Below, one piece after another: positions 22,229-33,724 of a stretch of DNA of 64,000 bases (position 1 is its first letter; each line of letters starts with the position of its first letter). This DNA is from Lepidodermella squamata. Lineage: Eukaryota; Gastrotricha. The notes below the pieces were generated by a model. The model was not told the DNA's origin, made no database searches, and saw nothing but the letters and a program-made list of their open reading frames with translations. The stretch covers positions 310,001 through 374,000 of the forward strand of contig JBLDXI010000021.1 in NCBI GenBank assembly GCA_047495785.1. The letters are read 5' to 3'. The translations under genes and the position numbers were made by a program.

Positions 22229-22590
22229 GTAGACCAGATTACGCACAATTGTAGACCACTCAAGGTGGTGCGTAGACCAAAAGGGTGCGCGCGCAGACCA
22301 AACGCAACAGCTGTAGACCAGCACGCACACTTGTCGACCAAACTGTTAAATTGTAGACCATTCAAAAATTTAATTGTAGACCAACGTGTATATCGGCTAA
22401 TTTTGGCTAATTTCCATGCCTTTGACGATTTTAAACCTTCAATTATCCTTTGAGCTATCAGGCGAAGAGCTGTCCAGTGAAGAATCGGCCGAGGAGCCTT
22501 TTACTGCCGAGGCTATAGAAAATCAGGTTGATGAGGAGGCTGATTGTTTAGAGGCAATCGTCAAGCAGACAGTCGAGGCGGACGAGTTGG

Positions 22591-22630
22591 CCTATAAACA
22601 AACCCCACACCATTGGGGTTTGTTTATAGG
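22591..22630. repeat. Stem-loop with 17-bp perfect arms
   Basis: CCTATAAACAAACCCCA is followed after a loop of about 5-6 bases by its exact reverse complement. It lies at the end of the acidic ORF inside the GTAGACCA transposon. It may be a cruciform-forming or transcriptional feature, or a remnant of a nested insertion. Confidence 0.7.
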
Positions 22631-23051
22631 CATATATTATAACAAAGATTCCGAGGCCTGATTTCCTGAAGGCAAATAATTGGCGAAATGGCATGACAGA
22701 AGCCTACTGCTATTGCGATTGTGCGGGCAGAAGCGTGTGCCGCAACCAGTTGAAAACAGTCGAAACACCGTCAGCCGTTGTCGTTTTCACTAAGTCGATT
22801 GCTCACCAGCGAAATCAGCAGCAGTGTCCACACTTAATGATCAAGTTAAGCAGCTGATTCGCAACGCATTTATTGCACCAATCACGCGCAATCCACCCAT
22901 TTCATCCAATCTTCAAACAGCACGCGCACACGCACGCACCCGCTGCGCACCTCGACACGCACCCCCGCGCGACGTCTGAGACAGTTTGCCGTGTTTTACA
23001 GCCGACGGATCAAGGGATTATCTGTATTGGAGTGTTTACACGCCGGTTTAG

Positions 23052-23514
23052 GGTATGCCTGTACATGCACAAACGATTTTGCACAAAAGACACTGCACAA
23101 AAATACTTGCACAAAAGACATTGCGCAAACACACTTGCACAAAATTTTTTGCACAAACGCGATTTTTCTAGCTAGTTCGATTCGTCTTTGAAAATGACAT
23201 ACAGGGAATATAACATAGTCGCATAATCCCTTATAAAAGATGAATTAGTAGTTTAACATAAGTTCGATGTATAAAAATACTCTGCGTTTTGAAACAAATC
23301 ACACGTTTCAAATCAAACTACTTCCCTATATTTTATAAGTGAATACATGAATATATATTCCCTGTATGTCATTTTCAAAGACGAATCGAACTAGCTAGAA
23401 AAATCGCGTTTGTGCAAAAAATTTTGTGCAAGTGTGTTTGCGCAATGTCTTTTGTGCAAGTATTTTTGTGCAGTGTCTTTTGTGCAAAATCGTTTGTGCA
23501 TGTACAGGTAAATC
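23052..23514. mobile_element. Foldback element with perfect 155-bp inverted arms and 9-bp target duplication
   Basis: Arms 23058-23212 and 23354-23508 were compared base by base and are exact reverse complements. The 9-bp direct repeat CCGGTTTAG occurs at 23043-23051 and 23515-23523, immediately outside. Each arm carries a GCACAAA-type word at seven positions spaced exactly 14 bp (23067, 23081, 23095, 23109, 23123, 23137, 23151). The fifth copy is GCGC. The unpaired centre is 141 bp with no ORF. A 9-bp target duplication suggests Mutator-like mobilisation. Identical arms point to very recent movement or arm homogenisation. Confidence 0.85.
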
Positions 23515-23719
23515 CCGGTTTAGCTACTAGCTGCGTGAATAAGAGCTACGGACCGTGTCCGGTCATTGAACTGGGTCGCCGCATGAACGCGCTACCTACA
23601 ACTGCAACAACAAATCAAAATAGCTAAAACTTATCCCAGGATTTTTTAAGAAATCAGCAATTTGCGATATTATTATAGGACTAATTTCAAGTGATCGGAA
23701 TTGAAAGATGCGTCGACCG

Positions 23720-23884
23720 GGTACGGCGACAAAACAGCAACTTCGCAGAACAGCGAATGCGACAAAACAGCATATTTTTTATTTCGCGACAAAACAGCGA
23801 AAACTTACTATGTAAAAGATGAATCGTGTTTCTACTGTTTTGTCGCGTATGCTGTTTTGGGTATTTGCTGTTATGACGGTCTGC
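23720..23884. mobile_element. 165-bp MITE built of GCGACAAAACAGC words, 9-bp target duplication
   Basis: GCGACAAAACAGC occurs at 23726, 23759 and 23786, with a variant near 23744. Inverted variants lie near 23834 and 23851. The direct repeat CGTCGACCG at 23711-23719 and 23885-23893 flanks the unit. The left end GGTACGGCGAC is shared with the partial copy at 18766. The ends form only an imperfect inverted repeat. No coding capacity. Confidence 0.7.
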
Positions 23885-24559
23885 CGTCGACCGCCGGGCC
23901 GCTATCTTCTATTAAACTATTCGCATAATTTAGAAAAAAATGATCTAGCATCCAAGTCGAGAAAACATTTTTACGCCGACGCCCTCCGGTAGCACAACAA
24001 TATAGATGCGTGTGATCGAAAGATAAACCGTAGCTAACTATAAGTTTAACTAGTAGTTGGGCTATCTCTCACATACAACGTAACAACCTCTTCTCTACTC
24101 GCGCCTCGTTGCCAAAAAAATGGGTCCCTATTACCAAGGAAAGCCTGGGATTCCTCGCATGAATCAGGTAGCCAGTTGTTTTTCAACTCGTCGTAGCTTT
24201 CAAAAATTGTGTTAATCGAGTTGGCAAGGGTCGAAAATGCTCTTGCTTCGTTGTTAATCAAAAATGTACCGCTTGTCGTTGCAAAAATTGCGAAAACAAA
24301 TAGTTGGCTCCTATTTACGGCTTGTATTTACTTGGTCTACACACGCCCTAATTTTGGTCTACACGCGCACTCATTTTGGTCGACGCGCGCGCATATTGGT
24401 CTACAAGTGCGCGCGCGGTTGGTCTACAAAGTGGTCAATCTGGTCGACGCACAAAATTTCCCTCCTCAAAAATCGAGATATAAAAGAAAGTTGTGAGAAA
24501 ATATGGAAAGCTACAGGTTTGGACACTTTGATTGAACGCCGTCTTCAATGAGAACTCGG

Positions 24560-24965
24560 AAGATAATATTTTCGGCCGAACTTTTTCAAAATGAAATTGA
24601 GATGGAAGTGGTGTAACTCTAGCAGGTGATGCCGATGACATGGAAACAAATACAAGAGTATAAGCATGTACGAAAATTCTATGAGTAAATTCGTAAAATT
24701 CGCCAAATATGGCCAGCCATTTTCTTAAATTTCTCAATCGTCGCATTTGTCGGTGGTACTTTCGTCGTTGTTTTCCGCAAATGATCACTGCCCATTTGGC
24801 TTTTGGCTAGATTCCAGCAACTGAATCGCCCCAACAAAAAATCTAGGCAACAATGTTTCCATCAACCGGACGAAATGGCGGAGTTGTTCCACCGTGCCAA
24901 CTGCCAAATAACGGCCGGCAAGATTCGCCTTGGCACGTTCCAGAGCCCATGGATTTCGAGATCTT
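24560..24965 (-). pseudogene. Decayed heparan sulfate 2-O-sulfotransferase (HS2ST) C-terminal copy
   Basis: Read on the minus strand, three successive frames match the C-terminal third of HS2ST in order. The first gives NPWALERAKANLAGRYLAVG and LMETLLPRFFVGAIQLL (family: the W-A-x-x-x-A-K-x-N-L and ALPRFFRGA region). The second, shifted by one base near 24787, gives SDHLRKTTTKVPP and TIEKFKKMAGHIW (family: SHLRKTTEKKLP, IWKMENEF). The third, shifted again near 24705, gives GEFYEFTHRIFVHA and then FHFEKVRPK (family C-terminus: NFFYEKIYPK). HS2ST sulfates uronic acid in the Golgi, but this copy cannot encode it because of at least two frameshifts. No introns interrupt the aligned part, which fits a retrocopy. 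The upstream two thirds were not found; a hAT-like element begins at 25064. Confidence 0.7.
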
Positions 24966-25063
24966 TAGGTCCTCCTGCTTTAAATTATGCAGAGCTTGCC
25001 CGATGTAGAAAGCTTGGCGAAGCTTCATCTCGCATTTCAAAAGCCTATATAAATTGGATAGAC

Positions 25064-25785
25064 CAGTGGTTCTCAAACTATTTTCGCTCCCGGTCAAAAA
25101 TGGCGGCCGGCTGGCGACCTTTCCGGCCGCATTGCCTCTTGAACCCTCAACGGTCGCTTGTAATGATAAAATAGGACATTCCCGGCCGCACGCCTCTATA
25201 ATCGAGAATTGAAGTTTGAGTAGTGGTTCTTGACTGAATTTTTACGCGACCCCTGATTGGTCATTCAACTGAAGTCGCTACCCAACACTCTCAAAAAGTC
25301 AAAAAGTGAAAGAAATATTTTGGCCAATTAATATTTGGCCTCCTAACTCCAAACATTTGTATTAATTAACCTTTGCGAGCGAAAGCGAGCTTTAGCTAAC
25401 AATATTTTTCCATAATTATTGCTGAAAATGGGCTAAAAATGCAAAGGAGTGTTTCTTGAGGCGGTGGTTCCTATTTATTGCTTATAAAAGTCAAATATCA
25501 TATAAATTGTCGAAATTCGAATCAAAATATTGAAAGATTTTAAAGTGAATCAGCGAGCAAAGCGAGAAACTTTTAAGAAAACTGTGGCTATTAATAATTT
25601 CGGATACGTCGAATTTTGCTGGAAATGTGCACAAATTATGTGAAACCCTGGACTATTCCCCTCGAAATAAGAGCCGTCCGGCCGCACGCAATGCAAGAGA
25701 TAGGCGGACCCCTGTCAGCCGCCAAACTGGGCCTCGCCGGCCGCATGCGGCCGGAAAAACGGGGTTTGGGATAGACGCATCACTG
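25064..25785. mobile_element. hAT-like non-autonomous element (ends tentative)
   Basis: The left end CAGTGGTTCTCAAACT is the classic start of many hAT family inverted repeats. On the reverse strand the right end at 25785 starts CAGTGATGCGTCTATCCCAA and continues with a similar AAACCCCGTTTTTCCGGCC. GGCCG-rich subterminal blocks occur on both sides (25104-25170 and 25675-25755). The 8 bp outside the left end (GGATAGAC, 25056-25063) recur at 25769-25776, inside the proposed right end, so the right border may be slightly misplaced. No transposase ORF. Confidence 0.5.
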
Positions 25786-26682
25786 AGTACTATGTATTCT
25801 CGACAAGCACATTCAGGTCTTCAAGAGTAGGCAGACACCTCTACAATTTTTATCAATAAAATCCAAAAATATTTGAAGAGGTAAACAAATATTGATCGTC
25901 ATTAGGTGCCAACCGTAACTCATCGTCCCGGTTTTTGTTTTATGTGTTTTAAATCGTAGTTGAATAAGTTATGCAACGTACTTCCGTCTTTATTATGATA
26001 CATATACTTTTCCATGATCACGTCGGTAGATGCAAATTTGTCGTTGGTTGACGGCGCTATACTTGCGAAAAAGTTGTCTCTTGTTCGTTTTATTTGTGTC
26101 AAACAACAACTCTCTTATGATGAGAAGAGCATAACAATTATACGTGTTCATTTTATTACTTTGAAATAAAAAATGTTCAAAATCCAATCTAACTGTTGTT
26201 ACCAAGTGAACTGCATAAATCATTAAGGTAGCTGAGCAGTGATGAAAAAAACGGCGCAATTACTGAGGGCGTGGCGAAATCAACACGTCAATCTTCAGCG
26301 TAGTAATACGCTGTCGCTTTCGCATTATTAAGAGAGAAAACCAGAGATTTTATGCAAACAATTAGCGATTTTTCGCGCATGACGCATTGAGGAAAGTTTC
26401 AAGGTTTATATTTGCTGGTATTTTACTGTTGGTTTTTTAGTATAATATCACGTCAGCTGATTTTTGAATGTAGCTAGTGATTATTCAACCGTGACGGCAA
26501 AAGGTGCAATTGCGCTGAGGCAGTATTCAAAATCACGTTATTTTACCTACGGCAGTACTGAGCAGAATCAGCACGCTTCCGCTATACCTGGAACTCCGGC
26601 TTGTAGAGATATTTTAAATTTTACCTGATTACATGCGCCTCAAACAGAGATTAGCTTATGCCAGCCTGTTACAGTTCTACTA
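25786..26682. other. Intergenic upstream of the orphan membrane-protein gene
   Basis: AT-rich. Open frames on the minus strand (25920-26259) overlap each other and match no family. No repeat ends found. Confidence 0.35.
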
Positions 26683-29589
26683 ATGGCGAAATTTGGTGGC
26701 GAAACCTATTGTCTTCTCAGCTTTATCACTCTTCTGTCATTGGTGTTTGCACAAGAGTCTTCGAATGGCTCAGATCAAATAGATCCTTTCGACTTATTTA
26801 GCTACGAACTATTCGGTGGTCGCCCAGTGAACTTTACTTTCTCAGGTACGAATCAGATAAAATTTTTAAGCTGAGGAAATTTTGTCTTTCCGATCAGACC
26901 AGGAGTGGTCTCTCATATTAAATGGAACTTCAGTCGACAAACACTGGAACAACCGCTTCTCCCGTCTTTCTGGTCAAGAGCGAGCCTCGGCAAATTTCAT
27001 GGTCACTAAGAAGGTTTTTAGGTCGAGAAAAGGCTCCGGAGTCATGTGCTAACATTTTTAACCTAATTTCTAGTCTTTGCGCTATCAAGATCTGATGGCA
27101 CCGGCTCTCAATTGGACGATGAAAGCACTGCTTTACATGGGTAGAAATGAGAGCATTTCATCGCGGGAAAGTGCCGAGGATGCAGAATTTTCCCTCATGA
27201 TAGTGGCTAATGATTCTATGAAGCGATGGAACCCAGGGCCAAGTTCAAATCTCGAAAACATGACTGGGATAGGCGTTTATGCAATGAAAAACTTGGCGAG
27301 TTCGAATCGCGTTGTAAGCTCAGAATTCTACCCTTTTTTGTAGAGAAGACGAATTAATTCTCCATTTTTTAGGTTATCACTTTTGTCATCCAAAACACTA
27401 TGTTTCCCTATCTGGTAACGGCCGACGTCGGGATGACCTGTACCATGCATATGAGCTCAGAATTCGCCTCGGAGTATTATCTCCCAATTGCAGTAGCCAA
27501 GTTGGAGAATATCATCGTGGTAAGTGAAAGGACACTCATCCAACTTATATCACAATAAAAATTTTATACAACGCAGATCAAAATTGTACAACAAGATAAG
27601 GCTTGCACTATGCATCTCCACTTGCCACGGCAAGAAAACAATGAATTTCGAACAGCTAATAACGAGGATTCCCTTCACATCGCGTTCGGTGCTAGATTCT
27701 CGCAGAAAGAATGGTTCAACATAATAAGCGCCTCCTTTAGCAGCTCGAATAATTTGACGATACCTGGGATTTCAAACGGGCAAGACAGCGAGGCTGATAT
27801 TCTGGAGGCTTTGCCTGATGACGAGCAGTTGGACGATTATGACCTGGAAGAAGCACTAGCCACTGTTTACAGTGATTGGAATGATTTGCACAACAATTCT
27901 ACTGTTGACACGATTATTCCGGAGAATGAGGACAAACTCATGCCCGTTTTCGATCCGCTTCTCGACGAATATGCCTTGCAATTACCTGCAGCTAATACAG
28001 GTAAATCCGAAACAAAAACTGAAATATTTACCATATTTTCTATTCCAGCTAACTGGGAAACGTTCGGGAAGGCGAAAATAGCCGAAGATGAAAAAAGTTT
28101 CGTTTTAGTGCACGGTACCGGGTTTGGCGCCATGAGGTCTACCGAGGTACGAGTATTGTTTTATTACACAAGAAGAAGCCATATCACAGGTGTTTTCTAG
28201 CCCCTACCTGGAGAGCTTTTTTCTTCAGACGCAAGTTGGCAATATTTCGTGGCTTATCAAGTCAATGTATCCACGGATGATGGCCGTGACGTTATCGCAA
28301 CTGGATTTGCGACCGAAAATTCGATGAAAAAATTTCCTAGTCTGTCACACAGATATTTTTGCTTCTATAATGCCGAAGTTTTTCTCATTTTAGACAACAA
28401 GCCTGACGATCGTCACTACGTTGTTGGCGCCATAGTTGAAGTAATTACATCAACCTATAAATTCGTTGGGACGAGACATGGGGTAAGATAATTCTCGAAA
28501 ATTCTCGAAACTTGAAGAAACGCCGTAATTCTATTTGTTTTCAAGGAAGAGGTCACGTTATATTACGGCCGAAACTCTACCAGTGCGAGATGTACTGAAT
28601 TGACAACATCCGATATTCACAACAGGGTCGTCAGCCTAACTTTCATGATGCATCAGAACATGTTATCTGTTAGCTTTCCATTTATTCTGATTATCTATGA
28701 AAAATAATTTACCAATAGGTCACTTTTACCTCGGTATGGTACCGAGGTCCCGAGCGCTACTCCTGCATAAAGCATCTGTATGTGCCTGATTTTAATGAGG
28801 TAATCAGCGGCTCAGAGCACGAGATGATTATTGGCACTCGAGCTGAACTTATGCTCGACAACAATGGTGCGATCGCTGTAGATTTGCTTAGGATTTCTCG
28901 ACTTATCAAGGGTGAAACTTGTTTTTTTTATGCAATACCTTATTCGAATTGTTGTTTTTGCAGCCCCAGATGACAGCGCTCCAATATTCGCAAATCAGTA
29001 TGAGTCATTCGGAGATGTAAGAGTGCCGCTTTGCCGCGATTTATCATGCGAAATGGATTGTTCTACTTCATGGACAATACCGGCACCAATCACCTTATGG
29101 TACCATCGAAAGACCGACATGTTGGATTCGGACCGGCAGTTGATATCATTTGCTAACGGGCTTGCTCGGATATCAATCGGTCAAGTGATAAATCGAACTT
29201 TGGCCGATGCTGAAACAGACTACGGTGACGAATCGGCTGCGGCGATTTCGATCCAACCTGGCGACACCTTCAACTGCGTTGTTTCAAACGACCTAGGCAT
29301 CATTCAACGGACGTTTGTCGTAACTGAATCCAATGGCCCCGCAAAATGCTGCAAATCTATTATTCGTGGAGAATTGATGGAACAACGAATGGTCATATTT
29401 GTGATTGATCTGGCAATAATTGGATCGCTGGTTATCGCCGGGTTATTAGGCACCAAGTTGGCGCTATTTATTTACCGAAAAGGCAAGCTCGTGTGTTCGA
29501 TACGGCGGCGCAATCAGTTAGCCGCTGATGACAGAGAGTTCATTCTGCCGATGGCTAACGACAACGAAGCAGACATGGAGAACCTATAG
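26683..29589 (+). CDS. Ten-exon type I membrane protein with Ig-like regions, unknown family
   Basis: Exons 26683-26845, 26898-27013, 27074-27313, 27373-27519, 27577-28000, 28049-28146, 28201-28482, 28546-28668, 28719-28911 and 28964-29589 join in phase to 803 aa. Nine introns are 48-62 bp. A signal peptide (MAKFGGETYCLLSFITLLSLVFA) is followed by a long ectodomain. Two late segments look Ig-like: VTFTSVWYRGPERYSC (W then C, exon 9), and in exon 10 two Cys groups with FNCVVSNDLG, the usual C-x-V/A-x-N end of an Ig fold. A membrane helix (about 738-766) and a 37-residue tail (RKGKLVCSIRRRNQ, acidic end) finish it. It is probably a cell-surface adhesion or recognition protein; that is inference. 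The 48-bp intron 28001-28048 is in frame and stop-free, so retention is possible. AATAAA is at 29652-29657. Confidence 0.75.
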
Positions 29590-29651
29590 TTCCACTTAAA
29601 ATTCGTGATCCACTTTGAAAGAACGTGATATTTAGTCCGCGTATTACGCAA

Positions 29652-29657
29652 AATAAA
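29652..29657 (+). promoter_or_regulatory. Poly(A) signal of the orphan membrane-protein gene
   Basis: AATAAA 63 bp past the stop at 29589. Confidence 0.6.
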
Positions 29658-29979
29658 TTTACGCCAAGTTGAGATCTTTAATTAAGATTCAGCCCATGGG
29701 TTGCATGGGTTATGAGAGCTGGAAAATTATAAAAACCAAAGCTCATATCAAGGATTTCAGGTTTTTGACGATTGATTTTCGTCAGGTTTAGCCGATATTC
29801 GATTCGTAGTTTTGAAAAACCATCGATAGCTGTTGAGCTTTGGTCCCCCCATTCTGTGATAAGTAGGTACATGCTATGTGTGACAGACCACGTGCGAGCA
29901 AGACGCTCCTTCAAAATTGAAAAGATCATCTCAAAACTAATACAATGTTACCGTTTACTAATTGCGCGTGAGCTGCTAG

Positions 29980-30754
29980 AGGCGATGAATGGGTAGACTG
30001 ATTTTCACTGGAAGCGGCATCCGGCAAAACTGGACACGAAAACTGTTGTTTAAGGAACAGATTGAATCTATTCGCAATCGAGCTCGGCGTGGTCTTTACG
30101 CGCTGAGACTTGCAGCAAAATATTTGGATAGGAAAACCCTGGCAATGATGGCAAATGTTGTAGTCTTCAGCTACTTGGGCTGTGCCGACAATGTCATTGC
30201 GCAGTCCGCCGACTCGAACCTGATACCGATCCAACGCATTCAAGATATGGCTGTTCGAACAATAATGAAGGCTCCGAAGAGCGCTGATGCAGATGAGTTA
30301 AGGAAAAAACTGAATTGGTTACCTATGCGAGGCAAACGCGATGTGCACCTGGCGACATTGGTGTGGCGATGTGTGAATGGCGAAGCCCCAGAAAGTCTTG
30401 TGAGTCTGTTCTCTCGCAAGATGTTTGACCCTACGCAAAAAATGATGCGTAGTCAGTTCACACAAGCGCTCGTTGTCCCTAATTTAACATCGGCACAGGG
30501 TCAAAAGACTTTGGCGTATCGAGGGGCAATACTATTCAACAATCTGTCTACTGATGCACAAATTGCTAATCCCTGGAACTCCTGAAAAACCATTCGCTTT
30601 TTCTAATAATTCAAAAATCATAAAATAATTCACCGGAAACCTGAAACGGAACTGATACTATCATGGCACTCTGACTCCTCTACTGCGGCTGGACTTTCTT
30701 TTTCACTATCGAGCTTCCTTCCTGGATATCATGCTCATTAAATAAATAAATAAG
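29980..30754 (+). mobile_element. 5'-truncated non-LTR retrotransposon, C-terminal reverse-transcriptase ORF
   Basis: The ORF 29989-30585 encodes the region after the RT catalytic core in jockey/CR1-like LINEs. It shows IRNRARRGLYALRLAAKYLD, a VVFSYLGC segment, QRIQDMAVRTIM, LNWLPMRGKRDVHLATLVW and a final LAYRGAILFNNL (typical NWLPI-x-x-R and W-N-x-L spacing). The YxDD core is missing, so the copy is dead. An A-rich tail with AAAT repeats (about 30739-30752) marks the 3' end. The frame is intact for 198 codons, suggesting a fairly young insertion. Confidence 0.8.
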
Positions 30755-31477
30755 AATACTTCATATAAGCGCCCGAATGGCGATGTCTTGTACTTTTCAG
30801 AAAGCTCCCCGTACAAAGCTCTTCGTGAAATTGCGGGCAACCGCCAGCAGGCCTGTTGATCGCACGTGAAACATGACGTGAAAGGGCCGAAGCGCGGTGG
30901 TTGACTCCCATCATCACATGTGTCCAGCGGAAGATTGTGTGCATCAATATATTCATTTCAATAATTTGAATAATTTGAAATGGCCGCCCTAGCAACGCTT
31001 ACAAGGTTCAAGGTTACCAATTTATTGTAGGTGGAAATTGATTTAAAATTAATTGTGGCCAATTTTATGTGAATAGCATTTTATTCACCTTCACATCATT
31101 CAGACCCGCGCTAAACAATATGTGAGCGGCGAAACTAAAAATTCGGCGTAACGGCGGCATTAGGCCCTGTTCAAGGATATTTTTGCCCAGGCATAAACAT
31201 GCACCAAAAATAAAATTAAAACTGAAAATACATTGTTGTACAATATTTAAAGTGTTTTGCGGCGATAATTTTGCTGCATGCGAATTTAGCCTGTTGCTAT
31301 AATGGTTGCGAGGTTTTAGCGTCGTTTTAGTGGCTTTGTGGGCTTTTTCGAGAAACAGTCACGCTTCGCCTGTTTCTTTCCTGATAGCGCTGGCAGTCTT
31401 GCAAGGTCTGTAGTCGATTCCGGGTGCATTCAGCGAGTCATGCCATGCATTCTGGTGTTAAAATTGGCTAGTTAGTG

Positions 31478-31560
31478 TTGCCTAGCGGCTTGAGGTTAGC
31501 GCGGTAACCCCATTTATGGGATCTTCCGGGGCCTGGTGGCCGATCTAGACCTAGGCTGCT
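31478..31560 (+). repeat. tRNA-like sequence, probable SINE head
   Basis: TAGCGGCTTGAGGTTAGCGC (31483-31502) matches a pol III A box of Leu/Ser-type tRNAs. A CCCAT/ATGGG hairpin follows. The B box is poor (no GGTTCRANTCC), so this is not a functional tRNA. Confidence 0.35.
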
Positions 31561-33724
31561 TTCCAACTCGCTATTTAAATCATTTCTGCTGCATCAAACC
31601 ACTGGAATCATCGATATTCACCAATAAATCAACACCAACAAGTTATACGCTCAATATTTTATTCAAAAACTCTTACAGAACTTCAATTTCCTGTCACTTA
31701 AAACAGGCAGTCACAAATAATAATAATTATTATTACAAAATTGAATGAGCAATCCAATCGAATTGTTTCATGCAGTTTGTAATATTAGCGTCAATCTTGA
31801 AAAGAATCCAATTGCAGTCAAGCAGATAAGTGTTCCGTTAAACGTCATTGATGATTATCGATCACTCAGGAACCAATCGTTCGTAGCTGCTTGAAAAAAT
31901 GGGCTTAATTTGCACGTAATGGAAGCCACAGGCACGAACTTGCATGCAAGCTCGTTCAAGAGCGACCCAGTAATGCTCCGGCACAGACCCTTCAGTTGAA
32001 GACCGGCCGCAGAATACCATTTTGAGCGAAATTGAGGAAGTTTGAAACTCGATGATTTTCGTCAGCACTGAATGTAGAATGACCACTTAAGAGATTAGAT
32101 AATGCAAGCATGCTTAAGCGGCAGTTGTTGGCCATTGATAGCGCGATTCGTCAGCCGAGATGACCATTTAAAGACTTGATTGAGAAAATCGAAATAGCTT
32201 CGTCGAAGGCCGATAATTGTCGGCATCTTTAATCAAACAATTCTATGTAATTCAAGAGGACACCATTATGAGCAGTTAAATAAGTGATAAGACTTTTTGT
32301 TAGAAGAATTGAAACATAGGTGGCTAAGCTAAGCTAAGCTAAGAGACGAGCTAAGCAAAGCTCAGAGCTCATCCGACACATGATCCTGAGCAGTTACAGT
32401 GCAATTTTATACCAGCAGACTTCATATATTAGGCCCACAACATCATTATTGATACAATAATTAATAAACCACGTTGACGTAACTCGCGTAGATCGTCAAT
32501 CATCAATAACTGAGAGACTATCGATTAACACTTAAATCAAAGATTTGAAGTGAAACTCGACAACGGAAATGTAACGAGAAATCCAAATTCAATCTTGATT
32601 AGCGAAACAAGAAAGCCTGCGGATCTAAGAGAATAAATAATGAAAGTCGGTGACTGCAAGCAATCAAATAACTGTCTTTCTTGACTAACTTAGCAAGAGT
32701 CATTGTCAAAATCAAGCATGAAAAATCTTCCAAATGAAATCAATTTTCAAAGTTCTACCACAGCAGTATCCTGTTACTAGCAGTTAGAAAACTACAAGCA
32801 TTCCATGTTTAGCTAATAAGATTCACACCAATGTTCGACAAGAAGATCCAAGAAGATTTACAATAAAATCCCTAAGACGCCCAGGCAATTATCATAGATG
32901 TTGTGGTGATGAATTTATGGGCGAGAAATTGGCCATAATGATGAATTGAATCAAATGAAATGACGAATTGAAGGCATCGAAGAATAACAACCACTTTAAT
33001 CTAGCAATAACAAAGCTTAACACATGAAACAGCTGCATGACGAGTCAATTAAGACAATCAAAAACATGGCTCAAAGCTCAAAGATCAAAATTCATTGTGT
33101 TACATGATTTAAGCTAAAGCTTAAAGCTGAGCGGCGTCCAGGCAAATGAAAGCTAATTAAATAAGAAATAATGACCATGGCATTATACTTGGACGGTGTT
33201 GAGAAGCTGGATGAAAGAAAATGATGTCCATGCTCCAATCTCAAAGTAACTCTGATGGCATAAGTTTCAAGGTGTTAACTCAAAAGTCACTATACTGATT
33301 AGCAGCAATAATAACATGATCAAAGAGGAGCTGAAATACGTATGCTTATTGTTAAGCTGCAGGAACAAGCTGAAAGACAACAGCAAGCCAGAAAATCAGG
33401 CCAAACGGGAGATACACTACATTCAGCACTTCACCACTGTGTAAAACGCGTTGATTGCCAAGAACAAGAAAACACGTGGAGAAACTCAAACAAAACAACT
33501 TCCTTTAATTTATTCTCATTATTTTTGCTCTTAAAGGGCATTTATACTTTTCCAAATTTGATAATTAATTTTTTTCCTATTTTTTAACGCCATAAAATTT
33601 TTAAATATGTCGAGGTCTAAATAGATTTAAATATTTCACTTGCATACACATTGAAAACAACAAACAAAAAAAGCGAGTTGAATTGCACAAGTTGCTTAAA
33701 ACGAAATTTTTAAGCGCGAGTCAT

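Larger units (their letters stand above)
22229..24448. mobile_element. DNA transposon-like unit bounded by inverted, phased GTAGACCA arrays
   Basis: The left side has eight copies of GTAGACCA (two variants, GCAGACCA and GTCGACCA) starting at 22229, 22251, 22272, 22293, 22313, 22333, 22353 and 22376. The right side has the reverse complement TGGTCTAC or TGGTCGAC at 24333, 24355, 24377, 24397, 24420 and 24441. Spacing is 20-23 bp throughout, about two helical turns. Inverted subterminal arrays of this kind are normally transposase-binding sites. The exact termini and target duplication were not found; coordinates mark the outermost copies. The interior holds an acidic 81-codon ORF (22416-22661), a hairpin at 22591, and two younger insertions (23052-23514 and 23720-23884). 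No recognisable transposase remains. Confidence 0.65.

Noticed and set aside
22229-22383. CRISPR-like reading of the GTAGACCA array
   Set aside because: Repeats are 8 bp, spacers about 13 bp, the array is inverted at the other end, and the genome is eukaryotic.
29678-29929. Minus-strand 83-codon ORF between the Ig-like gene and LINE relic
   Set aside because: No family match or splice context; it lies in the probable 3' flank of the upstream gene.
31862-32086. Minus-strand 75-codon ORF with an ALERA motif like the HS2ST relic
   Set aside because: Similarity is limited to a few residues (FCG-x-SS and ALERA) and the following sequence does not match HS2ST.
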